Source of the DNA: Mauremys mutica
Lineage: Eukaryota; Chordata; Testudines; Geoemydidae
Direction of reading: 5' to 3'
NCBI RefSeq assembly: GCF_020497125.1
Contig: NC_059075.1
Location: 40,832,003-40,896,002, forward strand
DNA length: 64,000 bases
Below are positions 1 to 14,883 of the stretch, piece by piece (position 1 is the stretch's first letter; each line of letters begins with the position of its first letter). The notes under the pieces were generated by a model. The model was given only the letters and a program-made list of their open reading frames with translations, was not told where the DNA came from and searched no databases. The translations under genes were made by a program, and so were the position numbers.

Positions 1-192
1 GGGATGTGGCAGGTTCTCCGCATTTGAAGGCTTTAAATGAAGACTGGCTGCCTTTCCAGAAGATATGCTATAGATCAAACAGCAGTTATGGGCTCCATGC
101 AGAAATGAGGGGGTGAGGTTCTCTGGCCTGTGTTATGCAGGTCAGACTAGAGGATAATGGCCCCTTCTGGACTTAACGGCTGTGACTCTATG

Positions 193-358
193 TATCAGAG
201 GGGTAGCCGTGTTAGTCTGGTTCTGAACCAGACCGGTTCTGAACCAGACCGTGTTAGTCTGGTTCTGAACCAGACCGTGGTTCTAGTCTGGTTCTAGTCT
301 GGTTCAGTCTGGTTCTGAACCAGACCGTGTTAGTCTGGTTCTTTTTCTTTGCTGCTTC
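193..358 (+). mobile_element. Fold-back SINE-like element lacking its palindrome core
   Basis: It begins TATCAGAGGGGTAGCCGTG and ends CTTTGCTGCTTC, which are the two ends of the intact element at 10475-10695 read in the opposite direction. Between them lie repeated short palindromes of the type GGTTCTGAACCAGACC instead of the long arms. A perfect 12-bp duplication TGTGACTCTATG flanks it (181-192 and 359-370), which shows it inserted as a unit. Confidence 0.8.
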
Positions 359-810
359 TGTGACTCTATGATCTTTCAATCTCAGCATTAACTATCTTAT
401 GGCTGATGGCTCCAGCAGATAGAATGGGGCAGAGGGGGAGAGTGAAGTGAGAAAGACTGAATGTGGCATTAAGGTACTGAACAAATAATAAATGATCTAA
501 AAGTTGAGTTACTACAGCAAGGCTGTATTCTAACCTTGATCCTGTGCAAACCTCCACTGCCATCAGTGGGAGGTGGTTGTGGATAGGGGACTGTGCAGTC
601 CTAAATGTATATCCAGCCCATGGACTATCAGTAAGCATGGAATTCATCCCTCCCCACTGAATGAATTTGAGCCCTGGTGTAGTGGTTAGCGCAAGGAGAC
701 TGGGCGCCATGACTCCAGGGTTCTGCTCTCAGCTCTGAGAGAGAGCGTGCCAAGGTAGGAATTAGGGCTCTGGTTCTGCTCCTGGCTCTGGGAAGGAGAA
801 TGGTCTAGTG

Positions 811-1005
811 CAGGGGTTCTCAAACTGGGGGTCAGGGCCTCTGAGGGGGTCGCAAGGCTATTACATGGGGGATAGTGAGATGTCAGCCTCCACCCCAAAC
901 CCCGCTTTGCATCCATCATTTAAAATGGTGTTAAATATAAGGGGAGGTCGCATTCAGGCTTGCTAAGAGAAAGGGGTCACCAGTACAAAAGTCTGAGAAC
1001 CACTG
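811..1005. mobile_element. hAT-like non-autonomous DNA transposon
   Basis: Inverted ends CAGGGGTTCTCAAACTG and, at the far end, GTCTGAGAACCACTG. A perfect 8-bp duplication GTCTAGTG lies at 803-810 and 1006-1013. Ends starting CAG and an 8-bp TSD are hAT traits. It is 195 bp with no coding capacity and resembles MER5-type elements in its ends. Confidence 0.88.
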
Positions 1006-1429
1006 GTCTAGTGGCTAAGACTGGGAGTCGGGACGTGTGCACTCTGTTCCCAGGAAGTACCTCCTGAGAAGGGTGCCAGCGAAGGCAGGTGCGGCCACCT
1101 GCTGCTGCCCCGACCTGGAAGAGTGCCTGCATTTCCGGGTTGTCAGGAGAGGCATCAGTGACAAACCCTGAGCAATTAGAAAAGGGGCAGAAGGGGGCAC
1201 TTCAGGGACGGTTCAGGTCCCCTGGTGTTTCCACTTCTCCCCTACTCTCTGTGTCACAGTGGTGGGGACTGGACGCAGCTCCCTCCAGAACTAGCCAATG
1301 TGCTTCCCAGAGCTGGCCAGAGTGGGGGACTGAGAGGAATTGGATGTGCCCACCTCTAGCCTCTCTAGGGCTTGTGGCTGTGCTGTCAGCAGTTCCTTAA
1401 GGTACTTACCGTATACATGTGCTCTCTCC

Positions 1430-2650
1430 CTCTCACATTGGGCCAATGGGAAATCATCACTGAATGGAAGTGTTTCCAGTGGTTCTGCAGGGATCCCTTC
1501 TACGCACTATTCAACATTTTTATCAATGGTCTGGAAGCAAATATAAAATCACTGCTGATGTACTTTGCAGGTGATACAAAGATTGGCAGAGGGTAAATAA
1601 TGATGAGGACTTGACAGTCACACAGAGCAGTCTGGATCGCCTGGTAGGCTGGGCCCATTCAAACAAAATGCCTTTTAATACAGCCAAGTGCAAAGTCATA
1701 CATCTAGGATCAAGGAATGCAGGGCGTACCTACAGAATGGGGGACTGTATCCTGGAAAGAATTGACTCTGAAGTGGATTTATGGGTCCTAGTGGGCAGGC
1801 ATCTTCACATGAGCTCCCAGTGTCATGCTGTGGTGAAAAGGACTAATGAGACCCTGGACTGTATAAACAGAGCAATAGTGTGTAGGAGTGGGGAGGTGAT
1901 TTTACTTCTGTGTACAACATTGGTGAGACCAATACTGGAATACTGCATCCCATTCTGGTGTCCAGATTTTTAAAAAGGATATTAATAAATTGGAGAAGGT
2001 GCAGAAAAGTGTCACAGAAGTGATTTGAGGACTGCAGAAAATGCCTTATAGTGAGTGATTAAAGAGCTTCATCAGGTTAGCTCATCAACAAGAATATTGA
2101 AATGACTTGATTACAGGGTAGAAGTCTCTTCACAAAGAGAAAATACCAGGTCCTTAAGAGCTCTTCAGTCTAGCAGAGAAAGACATCACATGAGCTGATG
2201 ACTGGAAGTTGAAACTAAATAAATTCCATGTAGAAACAAGGCACAAATTTTTAACGGTGAGGGTGATTACAAACTACCCAGGGAATTGATGGATTCTCCA
2301 TTTCTTGGTATCTTCAGATCAAGACTGGATGCCTCTTTGAAAGATATGCTTTGACCGAGCAGAAACTATCGTGCTTGGCCAAAGCCAAGATTATACCAGA
2401 GTTCAAAAAAGAACTAGATAAATTCATGGAGGATAGCTCCATCAATGGCTATTAGCCAGGATGCGCAGGGATGGTGTCCCTAGCCTCTGTTTGCCAGAAG
2501 CTGGGAATAGGCAATGGGGATGGATCACTTGATGATTACCTGTTCTAGTCATTCCCTCTGGGGCACCTGGCATTGACCACTGTCGGAAGACCAGATACTA
2601 GGGTAAATGGACCTTTGGTCTGACCCAGTACGGCCAATCTTATGTTTCTT
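1430..2650 (+). mobile_element. CR1 LINE fragment (3' part of ORF2 and 3' UTR)
   Basis: A decayed reverse-transcriptase C-terminus is readable, including a FADDTKI-like segment near 1565 (here FAGDTKI) and a longer open stretch at 1611-1973 with KCKVIHLG, QCHAVVKRTNETL and LVRPILEYC. The 3' tail around 2440-2650 matches the usual CR1 end. Stops and frame breaks make it a pseudogene. It lies in sense orientation inside the ISM2 intron. Confidence 0.88.
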
Positions 2651-2832
2651 ATTGGGCTCAATGCAGGGATAACTGGGTGAAGTTCTATGGCTGCTAATAT
2701 ACAGGAGATCAAATTAGATGACTTCAACTTCAAAAATCTATAAATCTGTTGAAGTGTTCTCCTGAGCTCTAGCCAGCTCCCCTTTGGAGACAGCTCAGGA
2801 GGGCAGGGCAGGGGGAGGTAGGAGCAGGGTGA

Positions 2833-5740
<2,908 letters not shown>

Positions 5741-8231
5741 CAGAGCTCGGCCGAGTGATGGGGGAGCAGGATGTGGCAGGTCCACCATGTAACACCCCAG
5801 GAGCACCAGGGGGCCTGTCTCTCTCTCCACCGCAATGAGAGCCCGCAGGCCACAGAGGCTCTGGAGACGTCCCCTGCTTGTCACTCCCTTGGAAACAAAG
5901 CAGTCCGGGGGAGAGGCGGAGCCCTTGGCCCTACACGCAAGTTCCCTGTCAGTGCCAACCACAGGGATTGGTTTTAAATCTGTCTTTTCACAGAGGCATC
6001 CCAGTTCCTTTCCAGTTTCCAAGGGGCCCAGGTGATCCTTGCTGCATGATTGGCCCCAGGGGTGCTGTTCTCACCCCACCTACTTCTCTGTGGATAGCAT
6101 GGGATCCATGCGGGTGACAGCTAGAGGCAATGGAAGGCAGCGGCCTCTGAGGGTGGGGGTGTATAAAGGGAAAGGGTGCAGCTCCTGTTACTTTTCTATG
6201 AAGTGTTAATTGCAATCTCATAAGGAGCTCAGGAGCTTATGGTGAAACATTCTTGGCTTCTATTTGCTTCATGTTGCAGCTGTGCTGGTGAAGTTTAATA
6301 CACCAACCAAGACTTGCTGTTAAGGCAAAGAGTTAGCAGCTTTGTCAGAGACATCTAACCAGGCAACTGTATAAACGCCTGCCTCATCAGGTACTGGGTC
6401 TCCTCTAAAACCTGGGGATAGATCCTCCCAGGAGAGTGCTCCTAGTGATGAGTATGTGGTGGGATCTCCCCTGGATCTTACATTTCAGACTTGGAAAGAA
6501 AGAGACTGGGAAAGACCCACGTGGTGTTCCCTGGGCTCTTGTGGCTGGGGGATGGGGTAGTGATGCAAAAACATGCCCTCTTCACAGAGTTATTGAGAAT
6601 AATAAGGCACACCTGCTGCCAGGGCCGGGAGCAAATAGGGACAAACAAGATCTGATCTCCACCCAGAGGGGAAGGAAAAGGAAATGATCCAATATCTGTG
6701 TTTAACACCTTGTCCTCACTTCAAAGGGAATGGGCTGGGGGGATTGGTAGAAGTCACATCAGCAGCCCATATGTACACCTGGTTCTCTCTGGCAGGCCAG
6801 TGTTGAGGAGTGTCCTTCCATAAGATAGATCAGCAGTTCCCACTCTCTCTCTTCCCACAGCCTTTCCCTGGCTCTGCAGAGTGCGGGAAGCAGCCCTGCT
6901 GTTTGTGTCCTCACAATGATGTGCAGAAAGCACCCAAGTCAGAGGAATCTCTCTGCAAGCCCAGACTCTGCCAGGGTGACCAGCTGTGACCAGGGTTTTT
7001 TCCCCTGGGACTGGCCAGTGGTTTTGACACTGTAAGACCACATGGGGACGGGAGCTAGACTCCCGCATGTGGATGCTTGCACCGTTGCTGGGTTTTGCTC
7101 TTTGAGAGGCTGCGGCTATAGCCAGTGCATCTCCATTGTGTGCACCCCCCCACACACACCCTACAGGAGAGCGAGTGTGATGGATTAGGCCACTCCCTGC
7201 AGCTTGGCGTCCGGTTAGAAAGAACAGATTGGCGTCTGCTCTGTTTCTCTCTGGGCACCTTCAAAACCAGGTCCTCTCTTCCTCTCTCTCCACCGTCCCC
7301 AGTATTCTGCTAGTCCAGTCCCCTGCGTTCCTGCCTGCCCAGCCGTCTCCCTAGCTTTGTCCCTCTCGTCTAGCAGCAATAGGGAGTGGAGAGTGTCTAG
7401 AAGAGCAGCAGCTGCTGAGTGGGAGGCGCTGGTGTCCTGAATAGTCACTCCCCGCCCTTGCCCTCAGCATGTCTTCATTTCCAGGCTCTTGGGGTGTGGT
7501 CATTGACTCCAATCCAAGGCTCCCATCCTACTGGGGTGAGAAGCAACACAGGACCCAGCCAAAGGTGCATGCTTCACCCTCCTGTCACCTCGATTAAGAA
7601 CTCCCCGACCAGGGCCCACAAGTCTCTCATGGACCTGTCTGCTGCTGGGGATGCTCTCTTGTGGCTGAAGCCCATCCTGTGGCCAGTTCCTGTGGATTAT
7701 TTGAAGGAGCTGAGGTCTGACCCATCCCCTTAAGGTTCTTGTGCTTTGCCCACTGCTGACTGACAAGTGCATGGTGTGCTGGATCACAGTGTGGCAATAG
7801 CGACATGTAATGGCCACCTAGGGAAATGGCAAATGTCATTCCTAGGGAGAGCTCCAGGCCCAGCATCTTATGACAGGTCTGGGGTCAAAATAGGTGATGG
7901 GAATAAACCACTCTCCATTGTGGGGCAGAAATGTCACTTCCTTCCCAAATGGTATCTTCTGCCCAACCCCCTGAAATGAGGCAGCCCAGCCCCACCTCAT
8001 CAGGGAACCAGCAGGTATGTCCCTCTGCTTCAGGCACACTGCTCTGCCTAGGCACCCTCTGTCCATGAGCCCTGGGGCTCATGAGTCCTGTTTCAATCTA
8101 TTCCTGCCCAGGATCTACTGTAGGAGTGAGTATAGTTGGGTGAACCACACACTGGTAGGTCCCAAGAACTGTGCCACCCACCTCTTTAAAACTATATAAA
8201 AAATACACTGACACAAATTGTACAAGGTAAC
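5741..8231. other. ISM2 3' UTR start and intergenic DNA
   Basis: The ISM2 3' UTR must begin at 5741, but I find no AATAAA or ATTAAA close by, so its end cannot be placed. The rest is unique-looking sequence with no convincing exon. An AATAAA-like hexamer near 7899 is possible but unsupported. Confidence 0.5.
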
Positions 8232-8243
8232 ATTAGGGACAAA

Positions 8244-8355
8244 AAGAACGAGGAGTACTTGTGGCACCTTAGAGACTAACAAATTTATTTGAGCATAAAC
8301 TTTTGTGGGCTAAAACCCACTTCATCAGATGCATGCAGTGGAAAATACAGTAGGA

Positions 8356-8398
<43 letters not shown>

Positions 8399-8797
8399 GA
8401 ACATGAAAAAATGGGCGTTGCCATACTAACTATAACAAGAGTAATCAATTAAGATGAGCTATTATCAGCAGAAGGAAAAAAAAACTTCTGTAGTGATAAT
8501 CAGGATGATCTTGCAATAATCAGGATGGAAATGGGCCATCCTCATTATCACTACAAAAGTTTTTTTTCCTCCTGCTTAATTGATTACTCTCATTACAATT
8601 GGTATGGCAACACCCATTTTTTCATGTTCTCTGTGTATATATATCCTCCTCCTGTATTTTCACTGCACACATCCGATGAAGTGAGTTTTAGCCCATGAAA
8701 GCTTATTTTCAAATGAATTTGTTAGTCTCCAAGGTGCCACAAGTACTCCTCGTTCTTTTTGCTGATACAGACTAACACGGCTACCACTCTGAAACCT
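8244..8797 (-). mobile_element. Large fold-back SINE-like element
   Basis: Two inverted arms of roughly 250-280 bp (about 8244-8500 and 8510-8762) form an imperfect palindrome. Beyond the right arm lies a head that, on the minus strand, reads GTTTCAGAGTGGTAGCCGTG. The flanks ATTAGGGACAAA (8232-8243) and ATCAGGGACAAA (8798-8809) look like a 12-bp duplication with one mismatch. The architecture matches the element at 10475-10695, although the arm sequence differs. A (TA)n(CA)n tract has expanded in the left arm only. Confidence 0.82.
8357..8398. repeat. (TA)n(CA)n microsatellite
   Basis: A compound dinucleotide run of TA units followed by CA units inside the left arm of the fold-back element. 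The matching place in the right arm (about 8633-8645) is much shorter. Confidence 0.9.
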
Positions 8798-8809
8798 ATC
8801 AGGGACAAA

Positions 8810-10462
8810 GTGAGATGTTCATCTCCTATGACAAAGGAACAGTGTCAAGTGATTTAATCCCCAAATCTGACCCAAGTAGCTGTGCTGGGGAGGAAAGACC
8901 GCCAAATGCTCAGTACCTTTTTTTTCTCCATCCATCATACGCCCCACTACCGAGAATTGAAGCAACTCTGTTTTCCTGACCCTAAAGCTGTCACAGAGAG
9001 TCTACCCAGTTGGAGTGCAGGGTAATTACTTGCTCTACATCCAGAGGTGTGTCATTTCCACTGGTGGCAATCAGAAAGCAAATGGAAGTGCAAGGAGGCA
9101 GAGCTGGCTTGTCCAAATTCAGCTGGCTGCAGGTCAGGGAGAACTGGGATTTGACTAATGCAAAATGGATACAAGTAGGAGGAAATGCACAGAATAATAA
9201 CTGTTTCTTTAGCTCATAGTCTGCTGCTACTCATTGACCCCCATTGCATGGGTGCCATACTAATGCTTATCTTAGGTGTCTCCACAATGCCTACTCACAT
9301 GACTCGGTGCCTTGCCCTGGTTTTTCAGCTCTCCCCAGGTCCACGTTGGCCAATGGTAGCTTCCAGCACCTTTTGGGGTTGACCCCAACATTCCCATGGT
9401 TTTGACCAAGAGCCTAGACTCAAATATCTCTTCTGCAGTCTCTGTCGGGGTCTTTATTTCTGGGCACCCATCAGCTTAACCTAACAGGCAGCAGTTCAGA
9501 TCCTCCCGAATAAAGCAACATTTTTCTGGCAGAGGAAATAAAGAGAAAATCAAGGGAATATGACAAAGAATAGGATCATGGCTACACGAAGATTCCAACA
9601 AGCACAGCCGGTTAATCAGACTTTGCTGCAGAATATCGATCAGACAGGATAAAACCCATCCTTGGCAGAAGGTCTGTATAACTGATCACTGTGCATTGTT
9701 TCTGTCAGTGTCCCAGTATCATTCTCCAGGGTCAAGGAGCACCCAGGCTGTCAGCTCTCTTTCTGACCCTTCTTGTAATCATTGAACCTTTCACTTCTGG
9801 ACCATTGTGTTCAGGTCATCAGTCACCATCTGGGCCACTGTCACTAGTGAAACATAAACCAGTGGATTTGCCAAGCTGCCACATATTGGATTATTATTGT
9901 TTAATAATTATAGTTCCTTGATACCCACAGACCCCAATTAGCACGGGAGCCCCATTGTGATGAGCACACTGCAGACGTATATCCAGACCTGCCCCAGAGA
10001 ACTTACAGTCTACGCTGACAAGTGACATATGAAAGGTGGGACGAGAGCTAGAGACAAAAAGACATTAATGGTAGATAAACTAAGGGCCAGCTATATTCCC
10101 CCTGTCCTTTAAACCATTGCTTGTTGGCTGGTCTCTTATCGACTTTGTGACAGAAGTGGGTCGTAAGGAGGTGAGGGCAGTGGTCGATGGATCAGTTCTG
10201 GGAGAGCATTCTATGTGCAAGGGGCAGCATGGAAGAAGATTTGGAGACATTTGTATGTGAAGCAGATGAATGGGCAGGTGAGATTGTCAATCACTGGTGG
10301 AAGGAGAAGCATGTAATCCCTTGTCATTCACCAGTCTCTCTTCTTATTGCCTCTTGCACATCAAATGGCATTGGCCCACTTCAGAGGACTCTTAATCTAA
10401 TGTAATTGGAGGAATCTTTTTAGCGTCAGTACACAGTCTACATGCTTCTTAAAAAAATGTCT
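8810..10462. other. Intergenic DNA, no gene seen
   Basis: No exon-like ORF with splice signals. A CORE-SINE-like fragment is likely around 9940-10080, where wording typical of these amniote SINEs appears (GAACTTACAGTCTACGCTGA). The remainder shows nothing I recognise. Confidence 0.5.
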
Positions 10463-10474
10463 TTTTAAACCTTG

Positions 10475-10695
10475 TAGAAGCAGCAAAGAATCCTGTGGCA
10501 CCTTATAGACTAACAGACGTTTTGCAGCATGAGCTTTCGTGGGTGAATACCCACTTCTTCGGATGACTTGCATCCGAAGAAGTGGGTATTCACCCACGAA
10601 AGCTCATGCTGCAAAACGTCTGTTAGTCTATAAGGTGCCACAGGATTCTTTGCTGCTTCTACAGAACCAGACTAACACGGCTACCCCTCTGATAC
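10475..10695 (-). mobile_element. Palindromic (fold-back) SINE-like element, recent copy
   Basis: Perfect 92-bp inverted arms at 10474-10565 and 10571-10662 surround a 5-base loop ACTTG. A head of about 33 bp follows to 10695; on the minus strand it begins GTATCAGAGGGGTAGCCGTG. A perfect 12-bp duplication TTTTAAACCTTG flanks it (10463-10474 and 10696-10707). The identical arms suggest either recent insertion or arm homogenisation. There is no poly-A tail and no ORF of its own. Confidence 0.88.
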
Positions 10696-10707
10696 TTTTA
10701 AACCTTG

Positions 10708-13300
10708 ATACCTTTCAAAAAGGTACACACTCTCCTAGGCAGGGTCTTCGCATACATCCCTTCTGAGATGAGGACTTCAGGATGTTATCCAACTTCTTCC
10801 CTAGGCTAAGATGCCACTGAGTACGTGACCTCCTCATAGTAAGGTCCGTTGCATGTTAATAATATCCTTACTCATGGTTAGTCTGAATTTATCAACCTGC
10901 ATAATACCAGAAATGATGCTATAATTCCTGTAACACATTCAGTTCCTATCAGGGGGCTAGTGGGAACTTTCACAGCAAGGGATTGCTGTTGAAACCTCCT
11001 GGGATGCTGAGTGGCTATTCTGCCTCCCTGGTTGGGCAATTCAGGAAACATAGACATGAATGGAAATATGAGGGGCAAGAAGCAGTGCTGCTCCTCACAC
11101 AAGCACCTTACCCACCCAGGAAGCTTTATTGAGCTGCGCTAAGAAGAGCAGACGTTTGGGCAAAGGTTTATTTTTATATCCCAGTAAACAGATTCTGTCA
11201 AGCCACAATTATTAGAGTTCTTTGTCTCCACCTCTCCTAATTATATTGTTTATATATATAATTATATATATATATTTCTTTTACGCCTACCAAATTGCAT
11301 AAAGGGGGATTCTCCTGCATTCTGACTTGCAATAAAGCACTTTATTTAAAATGTATGTGTCATTACTGATATTGTTCAGTTGTGTTAAGTTGTATATTGC
11401 TGGGTGGGTTAGTTACATTTTAAACAGAAATGGTGTTGAATGCTGCGTAGTTTGGGTCCTTGTTCATAGCTCGATTGTAAGGAGCCAGACAAATTTGCTG
11501 ACTTTCTTCTCTCTCTATTGTTTGTGTTTGATAGGGATGGGCGAACCTCAAATAGCTCAGAGCCGAGATACAACCACATGGTTCAGATGCTGCTGTGAAC
11601 CTTGCAGGCTGCAAATTCCAGGTGCTCACCCTCTCCTGGAGGAAGCCCACAGCAGCCTTTCCTGTGGCATTTTGGCACTCCTGTGCCCAGCAGAAACGGG
11701 GGAGAAGAGGGGTATAGAAACCAGGATGCCTTTAGTTGCTTTCCAAATATGACTGGAATTTTCAAAACTCAAAGGCTTGTGTTGGGAGGGGCAGGGGAGG
11801 AAGGATCAAGGCAGGTTTTCCCTTTGAGCCGGTTCGTCCATCCCTAGCATGGTAATGTTTGGTCTCTCCCTTGTACAGTATTTATTGTTTGTGGTGGTCG
11901 CAGTCGCTTAAGAAACGGGAAAGTAATGCTGGTGAATGGGGCTGAGCTGTGTTGTGTATCTGAACTGAGCACAGAGGCTTTACCCAAAGAGAAGAGAGAG
12001 TGCAGATGTCTCTTACCAATAAAATTTATTGTTATTACACAGCAAGCTTGTTAGCTTGGTCTTTGATGGTGGAGAGCCCAGGAGTGCAAAGGGATTTGAT
12101 TTCTTTGGGCTTCTGACTATGGGACTGCAGCCTCACTTGTGCTGAGCTGGATCCTGGCTTAATTGGGAATACTCACTCTAGTTTTAAAACTGGATTTTGG
12201 AACTGGTTTTTGGAGGGTGTCCCTCAGAAATCTCCCATTTCCCCTTCTCATCCCTCCCAGGGCCCTAGGAGAGCTGGATAGAGAACATGGACTGAGCAGA
12301 GTCAGTGTGGCCCAGTAGATAGGGCACCAGACTGGATAAGACTGTCGGGGTAAGACGACCTAGATTCTGTTCCTGGCTCTGCTGTAATACAGCTCACAAC
12401 AAGAACGACATGAGCTGCTGCCATCCCACGGGGCTGAATGTGCTGAGGTGGGAGGTGGGTGACGTGACTGTTGTGTGCCATTTGGAAAGTGCTGTGGATG
12501 AAAGATGCTCTCCCAGTATCATTACCATTAACAAAGTGGTACACGAGATCTCAGAAGCCACAGCCTGCTGTCAGAAAGAGAGGCCATCCAGGCCCCCCAC
12601 TGTGGAGGAACTGTCCCCCCTAAGAGGGGACCATCAGGGTCAGTTTGTGAGAAGGCTTGGAAATGATGTAGCAGTGAGATCTCTGAACTCCGCCTTCCAC
12701 GGCCATGTGTTTCTGGCTGTGGACCCTTCTTTACCACACCTAGCCTAGTGGTGTCTGAGAGCTTTACCGGGGGTTGCTTGGAGCAGGTGTTGAACATGGA
12801 GAGCTCCACCCCCAACTGGGAGACTACCTTTGAAAAGCGTTTTCTGGATGCAGCCTCCACAGCCGAAACCCAGCAAAGCCAGAGGCTTTGCCAAGCCTTC
12901 CAGCAGTCGCAATGCTTTTTATTGTTAATAAGCATCTGTTTTGACCGTTTCCAAGGCCTAGCTATTTCCAGCTGTTTTCTCTCTCCTCCCCCCGCCCTTT
13001 TTCTTTTTGCTGGCTGCACATCTGTCAAGGTTTATCTGGTTTTCCAACACGTGGCTCCACGCCACATCTGCTTGGCGCCACAGCTGACCCCAGACTGGGA
13101 AGGAGCAGGCGGCCTCTGTCAATACATGATGCTGCGTAGTTCTGAGCACCCCACTGTTTTCCTGCAACATGAAGTACATGGGTCCCAGAGAAGGGGGCTG
13201 GATTCCAGCTGTGCAGAAAAAGAGCCTTGGAGAGAAATTACTCTCACCGCAGTGTGGCAACCAGGAGTTATCACTGTTTATGATTTATGATCATGTCTAG
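10708..13300. other. Intergenic DNA with AT-rich tract and SINE fragment
   Basis: An AT-rich (TA)n-like run lies at about 11240-11275 and possible AATAAA hexamers near 11332 and 12019, but no gene can be tied to them. A tRNA-like SINE head fragment is plausible at 12300-12400. Open frames here are short, without splice context, and judged to be chance. Confidence 0.5.
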
Positions 13301-13304
13301 TGGC

Positions 13305-13560
13305 CCCAACCAAGTTCAGGGTCTCCTTGTGCTAGGTGCAGTAGGAGAGCCACTGCCCCAAGAAGTGTACAGTTTAAATAGACAAAAGGTGGGAGGCAGG
13401 GAGTACTCTTATCCCCATTTTATGGCTGGAGAATGGAGGCACAGAGAGACTACATAAATGATTTACCTACAGTCACATAGCAAGGCTGTGGCAGAGCAGA
13501 AAACTGATCCAGATCTGAGTTCCAGTCCATTGCCTTAACCACAAGACCATTCTCCCTCAA
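13305..13560. mobile_element. MIR/CORE-SINE-like element
   Basis: It contains the characteristic core wording CCCATTTTATGGCTGGAGAA followed by GGCACAGAGAGACT, then a region like the conserved tail of amniote CORE-SINEs ending about 13559. It is old and divergent. The family assignment is from recognition, not alignment. Confidence 0.7.
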
Positions 13561-14518
13561 GGTGTAGGGCCTGGTTGATTTGTCCCATCCTGATTTACCC
13601 TGCTTTCCAGGGGTTCATGGATCTCTGCTTTACCATTTCACTCTGGGCTCCTCATCGCTGATGCCTGGGGCTGGATTTGCTCATTAATTCACGTGTAAGG
13701 ACCTTGACTTGCACAGGCTGCCATGCCCAGAATTTGATGGGCACAATGGTCTCAGCATGTGCTTGCATGTGTGACTTTCCTTCACCCTTCAAAATGGGTG
13801 GGGAATGGTCAGGGGACAATGCTATAGGTCTGGGTCTTCTAGTGAAGTTTTCAGAGGAAAACCTGGTGTGGGCATCTGACGTGAGGCCAAGGAGGGCTAG
13901 TGCAACAAAGAGGCCAGTGAAGGAATGTGTGTTTTCATGAGTGTATTTACAGCAGCAGGACCCTGCTAATTATTCCCCCAGTTCCCACCACAAGGACAAG
14001 AAAACACAAGAAATAAAACCTAGCGGGACCCAATGTCCCAGACGCTCTGTCAACAGAAGGGAAAGGACAATAGGCCAGAAATGTGTGGCCAAAGTGCACT
14101 AAGTTGAGTGAACCAGAAGGCCTGGCCCCCGAGCCTTGAAGGGACAAAGGGTGAGAGATGCTCAGCAGATTCCTTGGGCCTAGTGTTGCACCAAGGGCGG
14201 GTTAAAGATTAGGCTGAAATTTGCTAGTTCCAGGCCAAATTCAGGGGCAATTCCTTCTTGGCCATCAGAGACCCCGTGTTTTCACTTGGCAGGTCATGGC
14301 AGCTCCCCCGGGGATGGCAGTGGTGGGATTCTCATCCAGCAGTCGATCTTTACATGTAAAGGTTACATCATCCATGACCTTCTAGCAGCAGGCTTGTTGG
14401 GCACAATGTTGCTGATGCTGGAGTATGGGGAGCCAGTGACTTGGTTTGATTGCCTAGTGATAGCCCCACCCCGTCCGTAGCAACAGGCAGTTCCTCACTA
14501 CCCTCCTCTGCTCACACT
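13561..14518. other. Intergenic DNA, no gene seen
   Basis: Unique-looking sequence without a supported exon or repeat. Its last 8 bases are the left TSD of the MITE that follows. Confidence 0.5.
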
Positions 14519-14875
14519 CAGGAGCGGCGCCAGGGTTTCTGGCACCCTAGGCAGAATCTTGGGGGGGGGCATTTTGCGCACTCCCCATGGGGCGCGCGGG
14601 AGCTTCCGGTTCTGCTCCTGTCGCACCGCCGAAGAAGGACCCTCCACCAAAATGCCGCAGGCGACAGCGGCAGTCATTGCCGGAACGTCGGCGGTAGCTC
14701 AACTGCCTGCCGCTATTTTCCGTGGCACGTCGGCGGAGGGTCCTTCTTCAGCGGCGCGACGGGAGCGGAACCCAAAGCTCCCGTGCGCCCCGTGGGGAGC
14801 ACGCAAAATGCCGCCCCCCAAATCCTGGCGCCCTAGGCGATCGCCTAGGGTCACCTAATGGAAGCACCGGCCCTG
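14519..14875. mobile_element. GC-rich hAT-like MITE with long internal palindrome
   Basis: It starts CAGGAGCGGCGCCAGGG and ends GGAAGCACCGGCCCTG. A perfect 8-bp duplication CTCACACT flanks it (14511-14518 and 14876-14883). Inside, about 80 bp around 14570-14650 pairs with about 14735-14820 as an imperfect inverted repeat. The ends resemble those of 4889-5164, so the two may be related families. Confidence 0.88.
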
Positions 14876-14883
14876 CTCACACT

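Noticed and set aside
1611..1973. 120-residue open frame with reverse-transcriptase-like sequence
   Set aside because: It is a fragment of a decayed CR1 LINE, not a host gene.
10397..10766. Two nearly identical peptides encoded on opposite strands
   Set aside because: They reflect the perfect palindrome of the fold-back element, not two genes.
11310..12030. AATAAA hexamers near 11332 and 12019 as the ISM2 poly(A) site
   Set aside because: They are 5-6 kb beyond the stop codon and beyond mobile elements, with nothing to link them to ISM2.
12748..13290. 180-residue plus-strand frame
   Set aside because: No domain, no splice or promoter context, and composition like the surrounding intergenic DNA.
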